A stretch of DNA of 64,000 nt from assembly GCA_050730855.1 (NCBI GenBank), contig JBOHNU010000002.1:1-64000 (forward strand). Direction: 5' to 3'. The first letter of the stretch is position 1. Every line of letters begins with the position of its first letter. Shown here piece by piece: positions 30,705 through 39,221 of this stretch. The notes under the pieces were generated by a model. The model worked only from the letters and a program-made list of their open reading frames with translations. It ran no database searches and was not told the DNA's origin. The position numbers were made by a program, and so were the translations under genes. This DNA comes from DASRJJ01 sp050730855 (lineage in GTDB: Bacteria > Patescibacteriota > Saccharimonadia > Saccharimonadales > UBA4665).

Positions 30705-33280
30705 AACTAAGTACCCAAGCAACTAAATACCTGAACGAACACTACGGATCGGCCGGCGATCCGGCGCCGGATGGCGTGGAAGAATTGGTTAAAACTATCG
30801 GCGCGCAATTGGCGGCGGTGGAAGAAGTTATTGATTTTGGCAAAAAATTCGAACAAGTCGTCATCGTAAAAGTTGTTTCCTGTGAAGACCATCCCAACGC
30901 TGACAAACTGCATGTTTGTAAAGTTGACGACGACGGTGTAGTTAAAGGCGTCGAGCGCGACGAGCAAGGCTTGGTGCAAGTGGTGTGCGGCGCGCCAAAC
31001 GTCCGCTCTGGCATGTTGGCAGCCTGGATGCCGCCGGGCAGCACCGTGCCTAGCACCGTCGGCAAGCAAGACCCGCTTGTGCTCGAAGCGCGCGAGCTGC
31101 GTGGCGTGGTGAGCAACGGCATGATGGCCAGCCCCAGAGAGCTGACCTTGGGCGACGGCCATGAAGGAATCCTGGAAATCGACGAAGAACTCGGGTCGAT
31201 CAAACCCGGCACGATGTTTGCCGACGCCTTTCATCTGCGCGGCGACAAAGTCATCGACATGGAAAACAAGATGTTCACGCACCGCCCGGACTGTTTTGGC
31301 TGGCTGGGGTTGGCGCGCGAGCTGGAGGGAATCGCTCACCGCCCGTACAAAAGCCCGGAATGGTACCGCATGAACCCTGAATTTCCAGATGTCGAAAGCG
31401 ACGAACTGCCGCTGGAAATTATCAACGAACTGCCCGAGCTGGTGCCGCGTTTTGTTGCGGTTGTCGTTAGGGATGTCGAAATCAAGCCAAGTCCGGTTTG
31501 GCTTCAAGTCGACCTAGCGCGTGCGGGTGTAAAATCCATCAACAATATCGTAGATTACTCCAATTTTTACATGCTGCTGACCGGCCAGCCGATTCACGCT
31601 TACGACTATGACAAAGTAAAAGCCTTCTCGGGAGGCGACACGGCAAAATTGACTATTCGCTACCCGCGTGAGGGCGAGACCATCAAACTATTAAACGGCA
31701 AAGAGATAACGCCTCGAAAAGAGGCGATGATGGTTGTAGCCGGCGAAAATCACTTGGCTTGCGTGGGCGGTGCAATGGGCGGCAGCGATACTGAGGTTGG
31801 CGAGAATACAAAGAATATTATTATCGAGGCGGCGAACTGGGATATGTACTCGATGCGGCGCACGGCCATGCACCACGGTATTTTTACCGACGCCGTGACT
31901 CGGTTTACCAAGGGTCAAAGCCCGCTGCAAAATCTGGCGACCGTGGCCAAAATTGTGGATCAAATTCGCAAATACGCCGGCGGCAAAGTGGCCAGCAAAC
32001 TCATCGACATCAACCACGTGCCGCCCGAGGCTATGGCGCGCGGCAACATCCATGCGCCGGTCGCCGTAACCGCGCAGTTTATCAATGAACGCCTGGGCTG
32101 GAAGCTGACCGCCGACGCCATGGCGCTGCTACTACGCAACGTGGAGTTTCGCGTAGAAATAAACGGCGACGAGTTGGCAGTAACCGCGCCGTTTTGGCGC
32201 ACCGACATCGCCATTGCCGAAGACCTGGTGGAGGAAGTCGGACGGCTGTACGGCTACGACCATTTGCCGCTGAAGCTTCCCATGCGCGACCTTGCGCCCG
32301 CGGCCAGAAATTCGCAGCTCGAAACAAAGCGCCGCATCCGCGAGCGGTTGGCTCAGGCCGGCGCCAACGAGGTGCTCAGCTACAGCTTTGTACACGGCAA
32401 TTTGCTGGATAAAGCCGGCCAAAGCCGCGAGCTGGCTTTCCGGCTTTCCAATGCGCTCAGCCCTGACCTGCAGTATTTCCGTCTCAGCCTAACGCCAAAC
32501 TTGCTGGAGAAAGTGCACCTCAATGTTAAAGCCGGCTACGGCCAGTTTGCGCTATTTGAGCTGGGCAAAGTCCATGCCAAAGGTGTAGTGGACGACGAGC
32601 AACTGCCGCGTGAGCTGCCGCGCGTCGCCCTGGTGCTGGCCGCCGACGACAAAGCGGCCAAGGCCGAGTACATCGGTGCGCCGTACTACCAAGCGCGCAA
32701 ATACCTGATGGACTTGCTTGAATTGTTTGGCTTGGCAGGCGAGTTGGCATTTGTGCCGCTCGGCGCCGCTTCGTTTGGCGAGCGCGCGGCAATCGAGCAA
32801 ATGGCCAAGCCTTTCGAGCCTAATCGTTCCGCGGCCATCATGCGCGGCGATTTGGTAGTCGGCGTGGTTGGCGAGTACCGCTCCGCTGTCATCAAGGCGC
32901 TAAAGTTGCCGGCCTTCACCGCCGGGTTCGAGCTGTTTTTATCGGCCTTTAAAAACGACGGCGACCCGGCCTACCTCCGGTTGCCGCGCTTCCCCAATAT
33001 AGAGCAAGACATTTGCCTGCGTGTGCCGGCCGGTACCCCGTACCAGGAAGTGTTCGATTTTGTCTGGTCGCATCTCGACCAACACCGCCCCGACGCCACC
33101 TACCACACCCTCGGCCCTGTGGATATCTACCAGCGCGAAGGGGACGCCGAGCACAAGCAAGTCACCCTGCGCCTTAGCCTGGCCAGCTACGAGCGCACGC
33201 TTACCGACCAAGAAGTAAATGCGCTGCTGGACGGAGTAGCCGCAGCGGCAAAAACGGCTCTACGCGCCGAGCGTGTATAG
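30701..33280 (+). CDS. pheT: Phenylalanyl-tRNA synthetase beta subunit
   Basis: 859 aa. An N-terminal tRNA-binding EMAP-like domain (about 45-175, VVSCEDHPNADKLHVCKVD) leads to B3/B4 editing (HRPDCFGWLGLARELEGIA near 197), B5, the catalytic-like core (VEEVGRLYGYDHLPLKLP near 513) and a C-terminal ferredoxin-fold anticodon-binding domain (RLPRFPNIEQDICLRVP onward). It forms the heterotetramer with PheS. It ends a five-gene overlapping unit beginning at pheS. Confidence 0.96.
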   Translation: MKLSTQATKYLNEHYGSAGDPAPDGVEELVKTIGAQLAAVEEVIDFGKKFEQVVIVKVVSCEDHPNADKLHVCKVDDDGVVKGVERDEQGLVQVVCGAPNVRSGMLAAWMPPGSTVPSTVGKQDPLVLEARELRGVVSNGMMASPRELTLGDGHEGILEIDEELGSIKPGTMFADAFHLRGDKVIDMENKMFTHRPDCFGWLGLARELEGIAHRPYKSPEWYRMNPEFPDVESDELPLEIINELPELVPRFVAVVVRDVEIKPSPVWLQVDLARAGVKSINNIVDYSNFYMLLTGQPIHAYDYDKVKAFSGGDTAKLTIRYPREGETIKLLNGKEITPRKEAMMVVAGENHLACVGGAMGGSDTEVGENTKNIIIEAANWDMYSMRRTAMHHGIFTDAVTRFTKGQSPLQNLATVAKIVDQIRKYAGGKVASKLIDINHVPPEAMARGNIHAPVAVTAQFINERLGWKLTADAMALLLRNVEFRVEINGDELAVTAPFWRTDIAIAEDLVEEVGRLYGYDHLPLKLPMRDLAPAARNSQLETKRRIRERLAQAGANEVLSYSFVHGNLLDKAGQSRELAFRLSNALSPDLQYFRLSLTPNLLEKVHLNVKAGYGQFALFELGKVHAKGVVDDEQLPRELPRVALVLAADDKAAKAEYIGAPYYQARKYLMDLLELFGLAGELAFVPLGAASFGERAAIEQMAKPFEPNRSAAIMRGDLVVGVVGEYRSAVIKALKLPAFTAGFELFLSAFKNDGDPAYLRLPRFPNIEQDICLRVPAGTPYQEVFDFVWSHLDQHRPDATYHTLGPVDIYQREGDAEHKQVTLRLSLASYERTLTDQEVNALLDGVAAAAKTALRAERV

Positions 33281-33377
33281 CGTAAAACCGGCTAACGCGG
33301 TGAATTTTACCACGCAAACCAGTAGCCCGCGGCGCATTAGTCGCGTATAATAAAAAGCCCAAGGGAATGGAGGATAT

Positions 33378-33923
33378 ATGGCGCAACGGCGAGACAGAGT
33401 AATCGCGCTAGTTCTAGCAATTGTTTTCTTTGCCACATCGGTAGGTGTGAGCATTTTAGTGGCGTGGGAGCTTATTTGGGGCGGCGATAATCAGCAAACA
33501 ACAAACCAGGAGTTAAACATGAACACCCTGCAAGGCACGCCGCTAGCCGGCTTTACCCCAGTAGAAAAAGTAGAAAGCCTGCAAATTATCGACCTAGAGC
33601 CGGGCACCGGCCAGGAAGTTGCCGTTGGCAACACCGTTGACGTACACTACACCGGCGCCGTAGCGGCCACAGGCATTATTTTTCAGAGCTCACTAGACAC
33701 CGGACGCACCGCGACGGTCGAGCTAAAGGATGGCCCCGGCGGAGTTATCAAAGGCTGGGTCGACGGACTGCAAGGCATGAAAGAAGGCGGCAAACGCCGG
33801 ATTGTTATCCCCGCCAGCCTGGCATATGGCGAAAGCCCGCCCTCCGGCAGCGGTATCCCGCCAAACGCTGACCTGGTGTTTGACGTTACCGTAAACGGTG
33901 TAATCCAAGCCGCCAGCGAATAA
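33378..33923 (+). CDS. FKBP-type peptidyl-prolyl isomerase, membrane anchored
   Basis: 181 aa with an N-terminal transmembrane helix (about 9-30) and an FKBP domain (about 75-178). Landmarks are VDVHYTGAVAATGIIFQSS, GGVIKGWVDGLQGMKEGGKR and IPPNADLVFDVTV. It probably assists folding of exported proteins outside the membrane. It has its own TATAAT (33346-33351) and a clear TGGAGGA ribosome binding site, unlike the leaderless-looking genes nearby. Confidence 0.93.
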   Translation: MAQRRDRVIALVLAIVFFATSVGVSILVAWELIWGGDNQQTTNQELNMNTLQGTPLAGFTPVEKVESLQIIDLEPGTGQEVAVGNTVDVHYTGAVAATGIIFQSSLDTGRTATVELKDGPGGVIKGWVDGLQGMKEGGKRRIVIPASLAYGESPPSGSGIPPNADLVFDVTVNGVIQAASE

Positions 33924-33951
33924 TAACGTAAAAAACACAATATGTAGAGTC

Positions 33952-33980
33952 TTGCATAAAATACAGGCGCTACATACAAT
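33952..33980 (+). promoter_or_regulatory. Promoter of the glutaredoxin gene
   Basis: TTGCAT (33952-33957) and TACAAT (33975-33980) are 17 bases apart. The predicted leader is about 32 bases and contains AAGGGG before the ATG at 34019. Confidence 0.6.
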
Positions 33981-34018
33981 AAGCGTAAGCACAAAAACAA
34001 AGGGCGAAGGGGAACTAA

Positions 34019-34267
34019 ATGGTCAAGAACATAACAATTTTCACCACCACAACATGCGCGTACTGCCCAATGGTCAAAAAATGGCTGGCCGGGAAAGGTT
34101 TTCCGTACGAAGAAGTCAATCTCGACCAAAACCCAGAGCGCCAGGCGGAAGCCCTAGCCGTCAGCGGCGCGTTAACCGTGCCGGTAACAGTGGTGACCCG
34201 CCAGGACAACTCTAAGCAAGTTGTAGTCGGCTTTAACTTGGCTAAATTGGCGCCAGCCGTAGCGTAG
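34019..34267 (+). CDS. Glutaredoxin-like protein
   Basis: 82 aa with the redox motif CAYC (13-16), a cis-proline in LTVPVTVV (about 53-60) and the glutaredoxin fold. It reduces disulfides in the cytoplasm. The gene is 15 bases before thioredoxin reductase, so TrxB may reduce it directly (NrdH-like behaviour) instead of glutathione; that is inferred from pairing. Confidence 0.88.
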   Translation: MVKNITIFTTTTCAYCPMVKKWLAGKGFPYEEVNLDQNPERQAEALAVSGALTVPVTVVTRQDNSKQVVVGFNLAKLAPAVA

Positions 34268-34282
34268 GTTAGAATACTGTAT

Positions 34283-35284
34283 ATGGCTAATGAAACTCCC
34301 GGGGAAAAAGTACACGACGTGCTAATGGTGGGTGCCGGTCCGGCGGCGCTGGCCGCGACCATCTACACCACGCGCGAGGATATCGAGACCGTGCTGTACG
34401 AGCGCGGCGTTATCGGTGGCCTGGCTGCCGTAACCGACTGGGTGGATAATTATCCGGGCTTTCCAAAGGGCATTGCCGGGCTGGACTATGCCGAAAATCT
34501 GCGCCAGCAAGCCGAACGGTTCGGCGCAAAAATTGAGCTGGGCGAAGTTAATAAAATCACTGACGAGGGGCAGTACAAGCGCATCACTACCGCCGACGGC
34601 GACGTACTGGCCAAGTCTGTGCTTATCGCCACCGGCACTGACTACAAGCGTACCGGAGTGCCCGGCGAGTCCGAGTTTTACGCCCGCGGCGTACATTTCT
34701 GCGCCACCTGCGACGGTGCGTTTTACCGGGGAAAGCGGCTGGTGGCCGTGGGCGGTGGTAACTCCTCTATACAGGAGTCGATGTTTTTGACTAAGTTTGC
34801 GTCGCACATCGATATTCTGGTGCGCGGCGACAGCCTGAAGGCCAGCGAAATCTTACAGCACGAAGTAATGAGCGACAAATACAAAGATAAAATTACCATT
34901 CACTTTAACACCACCACCGACGAAATCGTGGGCGAGGAAATAGAAGGCATCAAGCGCGTAACCAAAGTGATTGGCACCGACAAAACCACCGGCCAAAAAG
35001 TGGAGTTTCCCACCGACGGTGTATTCGTGTTTGTCGGTCTAAAGCCCAACACCGAGTTTTTGAAAGAGTCCGCCATCGAGCTAGACGAAGTTGGCTTTGT
35101 AAAATCAAACGAGCATCTTGAAACCAATATGTCGGGCGTGTTCGTGGCGGGCGATGTGCGAAGCGGCGCCACCATGCAAATAGCCACAGCCACCGGCGAA
35201 GGCGCCACCGCCGCCCTGCGCATCCGCGAATATCTGGAAGAACACGGCCGCAAACACGCCGGCACCGGCGACTACAGCGAATAA
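34283..35284 (+). CDS. trxB: Thioredoxin reductase
   Basis: 333 aa flavoprotein. FAD-binding VGAGPAALAATIY (16-28), redox-active CATC (140-143), an NAD(P) motif VGGGNSSIQES and the C-terminal FVAGDVRSGATMQIATATGEG. It passes electrons from NAD(P)H to the upstream glutaredoxin or a thioredoxin. TTGGCG (34247-34252) and TAGAAT (34270-34275), 17 bases apart, lie at the end of the glutaredoxin gene and end 7 bases before the ATG. A second, leaderless transcript is therefore possible. Confidence 0.94.
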   Translation: MANETPGEKVHDVLMVGAGPAALAATIYTTREDIETVLYERGVIGGLAAVTDWVDNYPGFPKGIAGLDYAENLRQQAERFGAKIELGEVNKITDEGQYKRITTADGDVLAKSVLIATGTDYKRTGVPGESEFYARGVHFCATCDGAFYRGKRLVAVGGGNSSIQESMFLTKFASHIDILVRGDSLKASEILQHEVMSDKYKDKITIHFNTTTDEIVGEEIEGIKRVTKVIGTDKTTGQKVEFPTDGVFVFVGLKPNTEFLKESAIELDEVGFVKSNEHLETNMSGVFVAGDVRSGATMQIATATGEGATAALRIREYLEEHGRKHAGTGDYSE

Positions 35285-35285
35285 G

Positions 35286-35960
35286 TTATAGTTCGGGGTA
35301 GCCCGGGAAGTAATCGGCGACTAAACGGCTTGGGTCAATCCCAAGCCGTTTTGCATTTTTATATAATGTTTCAACTAATTCTTCAGGGCCTGAGATATAG
35401 ATGTATGAGTTTTCTGGTGTTGCATGTTTGATCGCCTCGGCTGTAAATTTGCTGCGCGAGCCGGAAGTAATCGGTTTGAAATCCATTTTGTAGTCCTGGA
35501 ATAGTTGCTTGAAAGCTAGCTCATCTGGCTTTGTGGCGAACCATAACTTGACAGCTCGCTTTTCGCCAGTGTCATGCAGCCACTTAATGATGCTGCGCAC
35601 CGGTGTTATGCCAAGCCCGGCCGCAACAAAAAAAATCGGAATGGACGGGTCTTTCGGCAACACAAAATCACCCATTGGCTCGGCTAGGTGTAGCCTGGCT
35701 CCTGGCTTTAAGTTAGCCAGTTGCTGTTTGAACGAGCTGCTTTCTGAAGGCTGCAAGCGAGTAGTAATTCCGAGCAGTTCTTCAGTCGGCGAGCTAGAAA
35801 GTGTGAACCAACGGCGAATACCGCGGCCATCCGCATCGTCATGCGGTAGGTACAGTTCGGTAAATTGTCCGGAAGTGTAGCGCACCGGCTTCTCCGGTCG
35901 AAACCACAGCGTTTTAATGTGGCCAGCCACATTCTCGACAGACTCCAAAATCACGTACAT
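35286..35960 (-). CDS. Ferredoxin reductase-like FAD/NAD(P)-binding oxidoreductase
   Basis: 224 aa with an FNR-type fold: FAD-binding RRWFTLSSSPTE (about 48-59), NAD(P)-binding FFVAAGLGITPVRSIIKWL (about 110-128) and a C-terminal YISGPEELVETLY. No ferredoxin or heme domain is fused, so it needs a separate partner protein. It may be a general flavin-dependent electron carrier. Convergent with trxB (two bases apart). Confidence 0.88.
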   Translation of the reverse strand: MYVILESVENVAGHIKTLWFRPEKPVRYTSGQFTELYLPHDDADGRGIRRWFTLSSSPTEELLGITTRLQPSESSSFKQQLANLKPGARLHLAEPMGDFVLPKDPSIPIFFVAAGLGITPVRSIIKWLHDTGEKRAVKLWFATKPDELAFKQLFQDYKMDFKPITSGSRSKFTAEAIKHATPENSYIYISGPEELVETLYKNAKRLGIDPSRLVADYFPGYPEL

Positions 35961-35985
35961 GCCTACAGTATACCCTGCGTGGGTG

Positions 35986-36636
35986 CTACTTTAGTTTGTC
36001 GGGGTAGTCGGTCACAGCACCGGCCAGCCCAGAAGAAGCCCAGCGAGCTGCTTTGTCTGGATCGTTCAGCGGATATGCATACAGTTCGTAGCCGCTTTTT
36101 TGCATAGAACGAATAAACCCACGCCACAAAAAGCGCTGGTTCATGCAGACGATTTTCGTCCCCAGCTTTCGTGCGCGATGCGTTGCTCGCACGCCTGACC
36201 AGGATTCGAGTACGACAACAGGAATCTCTGGCAGAGCCGCGTGCAGCTCTTTGAGTGTTCTAAAACTAAACGAAGTTAGCTTGAAATCTGTCGGCAGCCA
36301 GTTTTGGTGCAGCCATTGTCTTAGTAGCGCGATGATCGGTACGGTGGACACATTTGGTTTGACTTCAATATCAATTGGCACGCGCCGGTTAATGGTACGA
36401 ACGGCTTGCTCGAGGGTAATCAGGTTGGGCTTGTGTTGACGCAATTCATGAAAAGACTGGTCGGCGATCACAAAATCATCTAGTGCTGGGTCGTGGCACA
36501 AAATTGGGATGTTGTCTTTCGTTACACGAACATCGATTTCAATTTCGTCGACGCCCGCCTGTATGCCAGCTTCAATCGCTGCCAGCGTGTTTTCTGGCGC
36601 CAGACCTTTTGCGCCGCGATGTCCAATAATTTTCAT
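35986..36636 (-). CDS. Glycerophosphodiester phosphodiesterase family protein
   Basis: 216 aa. The GDPD motif IGHRGAKGLAPENTLAAIEAG (3-23) and EIEIDVRVTKDNIPILCHDP (about 31-50) supply the catalytic histidines and the Mg2+/Ca2+ ligands. It cleaves glycerophosphodiesters into glycerol phosphate and an alcohol, a way to recycle lipid head groups. ATG 36636 is preferred because the family motif begins at residue 3. Divergent from ppa. Confidence 0.9.
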   Translation of the reverse strand: MKIIGHRGAKGLAPENTLAAIEAGIQAGVDEIEIDVRVTKDNIPILCHDPALDDFVIADQSFHELRQHKPNLITLEQAVRTINRRVPIDIEVKPNVSTVPIIALLRQWLHQNWLPTDFKLTSFSFRTLKELHAALPEIPVVVLESWSGVRATHRARKLGTKIVCMNQRFLWRGFIRSMQKSGYELYAYPLNDPDKAARWASSGLAGAVTDYPDKLK

Positions 36637-36684
36637 AGCTATCTTCTTATAGTACAATACAACCAGAGAATAAAAGGAGTAATT

Positions 36685-37212
36685 ATGGCAGATTTTAACC
36701 AAGTGCTGACCCCGGGCGACTGGCAGAACGGCAGCGTCAATACCGTTGTTGAGATTCCGCAAGGCTCAACCCTCAAAGTGGAGTGGGATCGCAAGCGCGC
36801 TGCATTTATGCTTGACCGCGTCGAACCAAGTATCTTTGCCAAGCCGGTGAACTACGGATTTATCCCGCAGACTTTGGACGATGACGGCGACGAGCTGGAC
36901 ACTCTGATTGTGTGTGCCGAGCCGATTCCGACTGGCGTATGGCTCGAAGCTCGCATTGTTGGTGTGCTGGACTTTACCGATGACGGCGAGGCCGACCACA
37001 AGATTGTGGTGGTACCGGCCGACGACCGCCATACTGGCGATAGCATTAAGTCGCTCGACGACCTGGGCGAACGCTGGAAACAACAGATTGAGCACCATTT
37101 TTCGCACTACAAAGACCTCAAAAAGCCGGGCAGCACCAAAGTAAACGGCTGGGGCGACTCCGAAGCCGCCAAAAAAATCATCGAAGAATCAATCGAACGT
37201 TTTAAGAAGTAG
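36685..37212 (+). CDS. ppa: Inorganic pyrophosphatase
   Basis: 175 aa, family I soluble pyrophosphatase. Metal and substrate residues are in FAKPVNYGFIPQTLDDDGDELDTLIV-type sequence (YGFIPQTLDDDGDELDTL, about 53-70), and DFTDDGEADHKIVVVP (about 92-107). It drives biosynthetic reactions by removing pyrophosphate. AAAGGAG (36673-36679) precedes the ATG. Followed six bases later by the NUDIX gene. Confidence 0.95.
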   Translation: MADFNQVLTPGDWQNGSVNTVVEIPQGSTLKVEWDRKRAAFMLDRVEPSIFAKPVNYGFIPQTLDDDGDELDTLIVCAEPIPTGVWLEARIVGVLDFTDDGEADHKIVVVPADDRHTGDSIKSLDDLGERWKQQIEHHFSHYKDLKKPGSTKVNGWGDSEAAKKIIEESIERFKK

Positions 37213-37217
37213 TATCC

Positions 37218-37634
37218 ATGAAGTCCTTCGTCGTATCAAAAGTGTTGGTAGTAAACGAAAAGGGCGAAGTGTTGGCCTTGCGTCGGAGTCAAACCGACGA
37301 GCGCCGGCCGGGCCAGTGGGATTTTCCAGGCGGCTGGGTCGACGCCGGTGAGGACACGCACAAAGCCGCCATCCGCGAGGCCAAGGAGGAAGCGGGCATT
37401 GAGCTGAAAGATCCGGAGTTGGTGTTTGCATTCAGCGAAGTTGATTCGAAGCGCGGCAACGGCACGTGGCTGCTATATATCGAGCATATTTTTAGTGAAC
37501 CTACAGTTACTCTTAGCGCCGAGCACGATGCTTACGATTGGAAAAAGCCTGAGGATTTGCTAAAAGAAATCACCTACGACCGCCAGCAGAAGATGCTCCG
37601 CTACGTGCTGCAAAACAAACTGCTCGAGAAATAG
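37218..37634 (+). CDS. NUDIX hydrolase
   Basis: 138 aa with a perfect Nudix box, GWVDAGED then REAKEEAGIEL (G-x5-E-x7-REUxEExGU, about 37-59). It hydrolyses nucleoside diphosphate derivatives or oxidised nucleotides; the substrate is unknown. Close linkage to ppa fits, since Nudix enzymes often release pyrophosphate. Confidence 0.92.
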   Translation: MKSFVVSKVLVVNEKGEVLALRRSQTDERRPGQWDFPGGWVDAGEDTHKAAIREAKEEAGIELKDPELVFAFSEVDSKRGNGTWLLYIEHIFSEPTVTLSAEHDAYDWKKPEDLLKEITYDRQQKMLRYVLQNKLLEK

Positions 37635-37667
37635 CCCCCGTGAACCAATAGAAATGAGTTCATAGGC

Positions 37668-37697
37668 TTGTGCTGTCCGCTGCCGCAACGCTATAAT
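37668..37697 (+). promoter_or_regulatory. Promoter giving a leaderless mRNA
   Basis: TTGTGC (37668-37673) and TATAAT (37692-37697) are 18 bases apart. The ATG at 37704 begins only six bases after the -10 box, so transcription should start at or next to the start codon. Confidence 0.65.
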
Positions 37698-37703
37698 GAG
37701 GGA

Positions 37704-38108
37704 ATGCCAAGTAAAAAAACCAAGTTCGAATGGAGCATACAAAAAGTTTTAGCCGTCGTGGCTATTGTGCTGCTGGCGGGAGTGTTTATTTATGCCGTCG
37801 TGGCCATTACAGCAAACAAGCAGGACGTTGGCACGCCTCCATCTAGCGGCCAGCAACTTACCGTTGAGGGCGAGTATGTCTGCCTGCCCAAAGCCGGTAG
37901 TGGCCCTCAAACGTTGGAGTGCGCGTTTGGCATCCAGACCACCGATGATGTGTACTACGGCCTCGACTTTACGCAAGTAGGCGGCGATGCGGCTGTCAGC
38001 GCGCTGCGCATTGGCGACCGAGTGCGCATAACCGGCACCTTCGAGCCGCAAGAAAGCATTTACATCAGTGAAGGTGTAGTACGCGTCTTGAGCTTTGAAG
38101 AGCTATAG
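37704..38108 (+). CDS. Membrane-anchored protein with OB-fold-like domain
   Basis: 134 aa: a short basic N-terminus, a transmembrane helix (about 13-35, VLAVVAIVLLAGVFIYAVVA) and an extracytoplasmic beta-rich domain. LRIGDRVRITGTFEP (about 101-115) resembles OB-fold nucleic-acid or cation-binding domains, as in small secreted proteins of CPR genomes. Two cysteines (about 61 and 73) could form a disulfide. Function unknown. Confidence 0.65.
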   Translation: MPSKKTKFEWSIQKVLAVVAIVLLAGVFIYAVVAITANKQDVGTPPSSGQQLTVEGEYVCLPKAGSGPQTLECAFGIQTTDDVYYGLDFTQVGGDAAVSALRIGDRVRITGTFEPQESIYISEGVVRVLSFEEL

Positions 38109-38138
38109 AGCAGGGCTTGCTAGCACCCACCCCACTGG

Positions 38139-39221
38139 TTATTGTGTACGGGTTCGGGCGAAGGCGATGATTTGCTGCAGAGCGTTCTGTCCGTCGGCAT
38201 TATCTAGGTTGAACTGGTATTCGTGCGGGAGTCCGGGGCTGTGGTTTGGCTCGTAGAACAGACTTGTAACGGAAACACCAAGTGCCGACAGCACCGCGGC
38301 AAACGGCCTGGACTGCACGTCCGTGAGCGGGTCGGCATTGCCGCCGGTTATAAAGGTTGCCGGGAAGTTTCTAGTGACGTAGTAGTAAGGCGACATCTGC
38401 CGGATTACAGGGGCGGAAAAATCATTCGTACCGCTGTACGCCCAGACTGTTACATCGCTCCCCCAGCCAAGCAGGCGTGAGGCGGCTGCCGGATGCGCCA
38501 GCTCCTCCATTTTGTAGATGCCGCAGCTGAGTACCACGCCTTTCAGCTGTGCAGGCAGGAGTGAAGGCACGATTCCTACCTCTTGCGCGTAGGCAGGATT
38601 GGTGATAATCACGGCCAACTGCGATGAAAGCTGCGAACCCGCCGAATCACCAGCTAGAATAATGTTGTCTGTGTCGGCATGGAAGCGCTCTGCGTTTTCA
38701 AGAATGTAGGCGTGCGCCGTATTCAACTGATGTACGGGGAGTGGATACGTATGTTGGGGCGCCAGAGAGTAGTTGGGCGCCACCACCACAAACCCTGCCT
38801 GCGCAAGCAGCTTGTAGTATCCGGCCGCGTCGGTTTTGTCGCCCGACAGCCACGCGCCGCCGTGCGTCCAGATAATTACGGGTAGTTTCTGGCCGCCAGC
38901 TTGAGCGCTATCGGGCATATACACATCAAGCAGTGCGTCAGTGTCGCCGGCTTTGTACTGTTGATCGCTTATAATGGCTACGCCGCTAGCTGGCGCGTGC
39001 TCTTCCAGCCCGGCGGCAGTTTTCGCGCCTTCTTTTTCGAACACGTAGCGAATGACCATGGCGCCAGGCCATGGACTTAGGCGAAACCATATCGCAGCAA
39101 TAATACAAAGAATTAATATGCCTGCGACGATGCCGCCCAGCCACCACCAAAGTCGCCTGTGCCGCCGCCAAAAGCCGGCCGGCGCCGTCCTAGTTGTTTT
39201 GTTGGGAGTTTTAACCTTCAT
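38139..39221 (-). CDS. Alpha/beta hydrolase, esterase type, membrane anchored
   Basis: 360 aa. An N-terminal transmembrane helix (about 25-47) precedes the hydrolase domain. The oxyanion motif is IWTHGGAWLSG, the nucleophile elbow GDSAGS (about 193-198), the acid probably Asp in TGGNADPLTD, and the histidine in EPNHSPGLPHEY. The arrangement matches carboxylesterase/BD-FAE-like enzymes. It probably acts outside the membrane; the substrate is unknown. Its start overlaps the sortase stop (ATGA), so it is the third gene of the surface-protein operon. Confidence 0.88.
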   Translation of the reverse strand: MKVKTPNKTTRTAPAGFWRRHRRLWWWLGGIVAGILILCIIAAIWFRLSPWPGAMVIRYVFEKEGAKTAAGLEEHAPASGVAIISDQQYKAGDTDALLDVYMPDSAQAGGQKLPVIIWTHGGAWLSGDKTDAAGYYKLLAQAGFVVVAPNYSLAPQHTYPLPVHQLNTAHAYILENAERFHADTDNIILAGDSAGSQLSSQLAVIITNPAYAQEVGIVPSLLPAQLKGVVLSCGIYKMEELAHPAAASRLLGWGSDVTVWAYSGTNDFSAPVIRQMSPYYYVTRNFPATFITGGNADPLTDVQSRPFAAVLSALGVSVTSLFYEPNHSPGLPHEYQFNLDNADGQNALQQIIAFARTRTQ

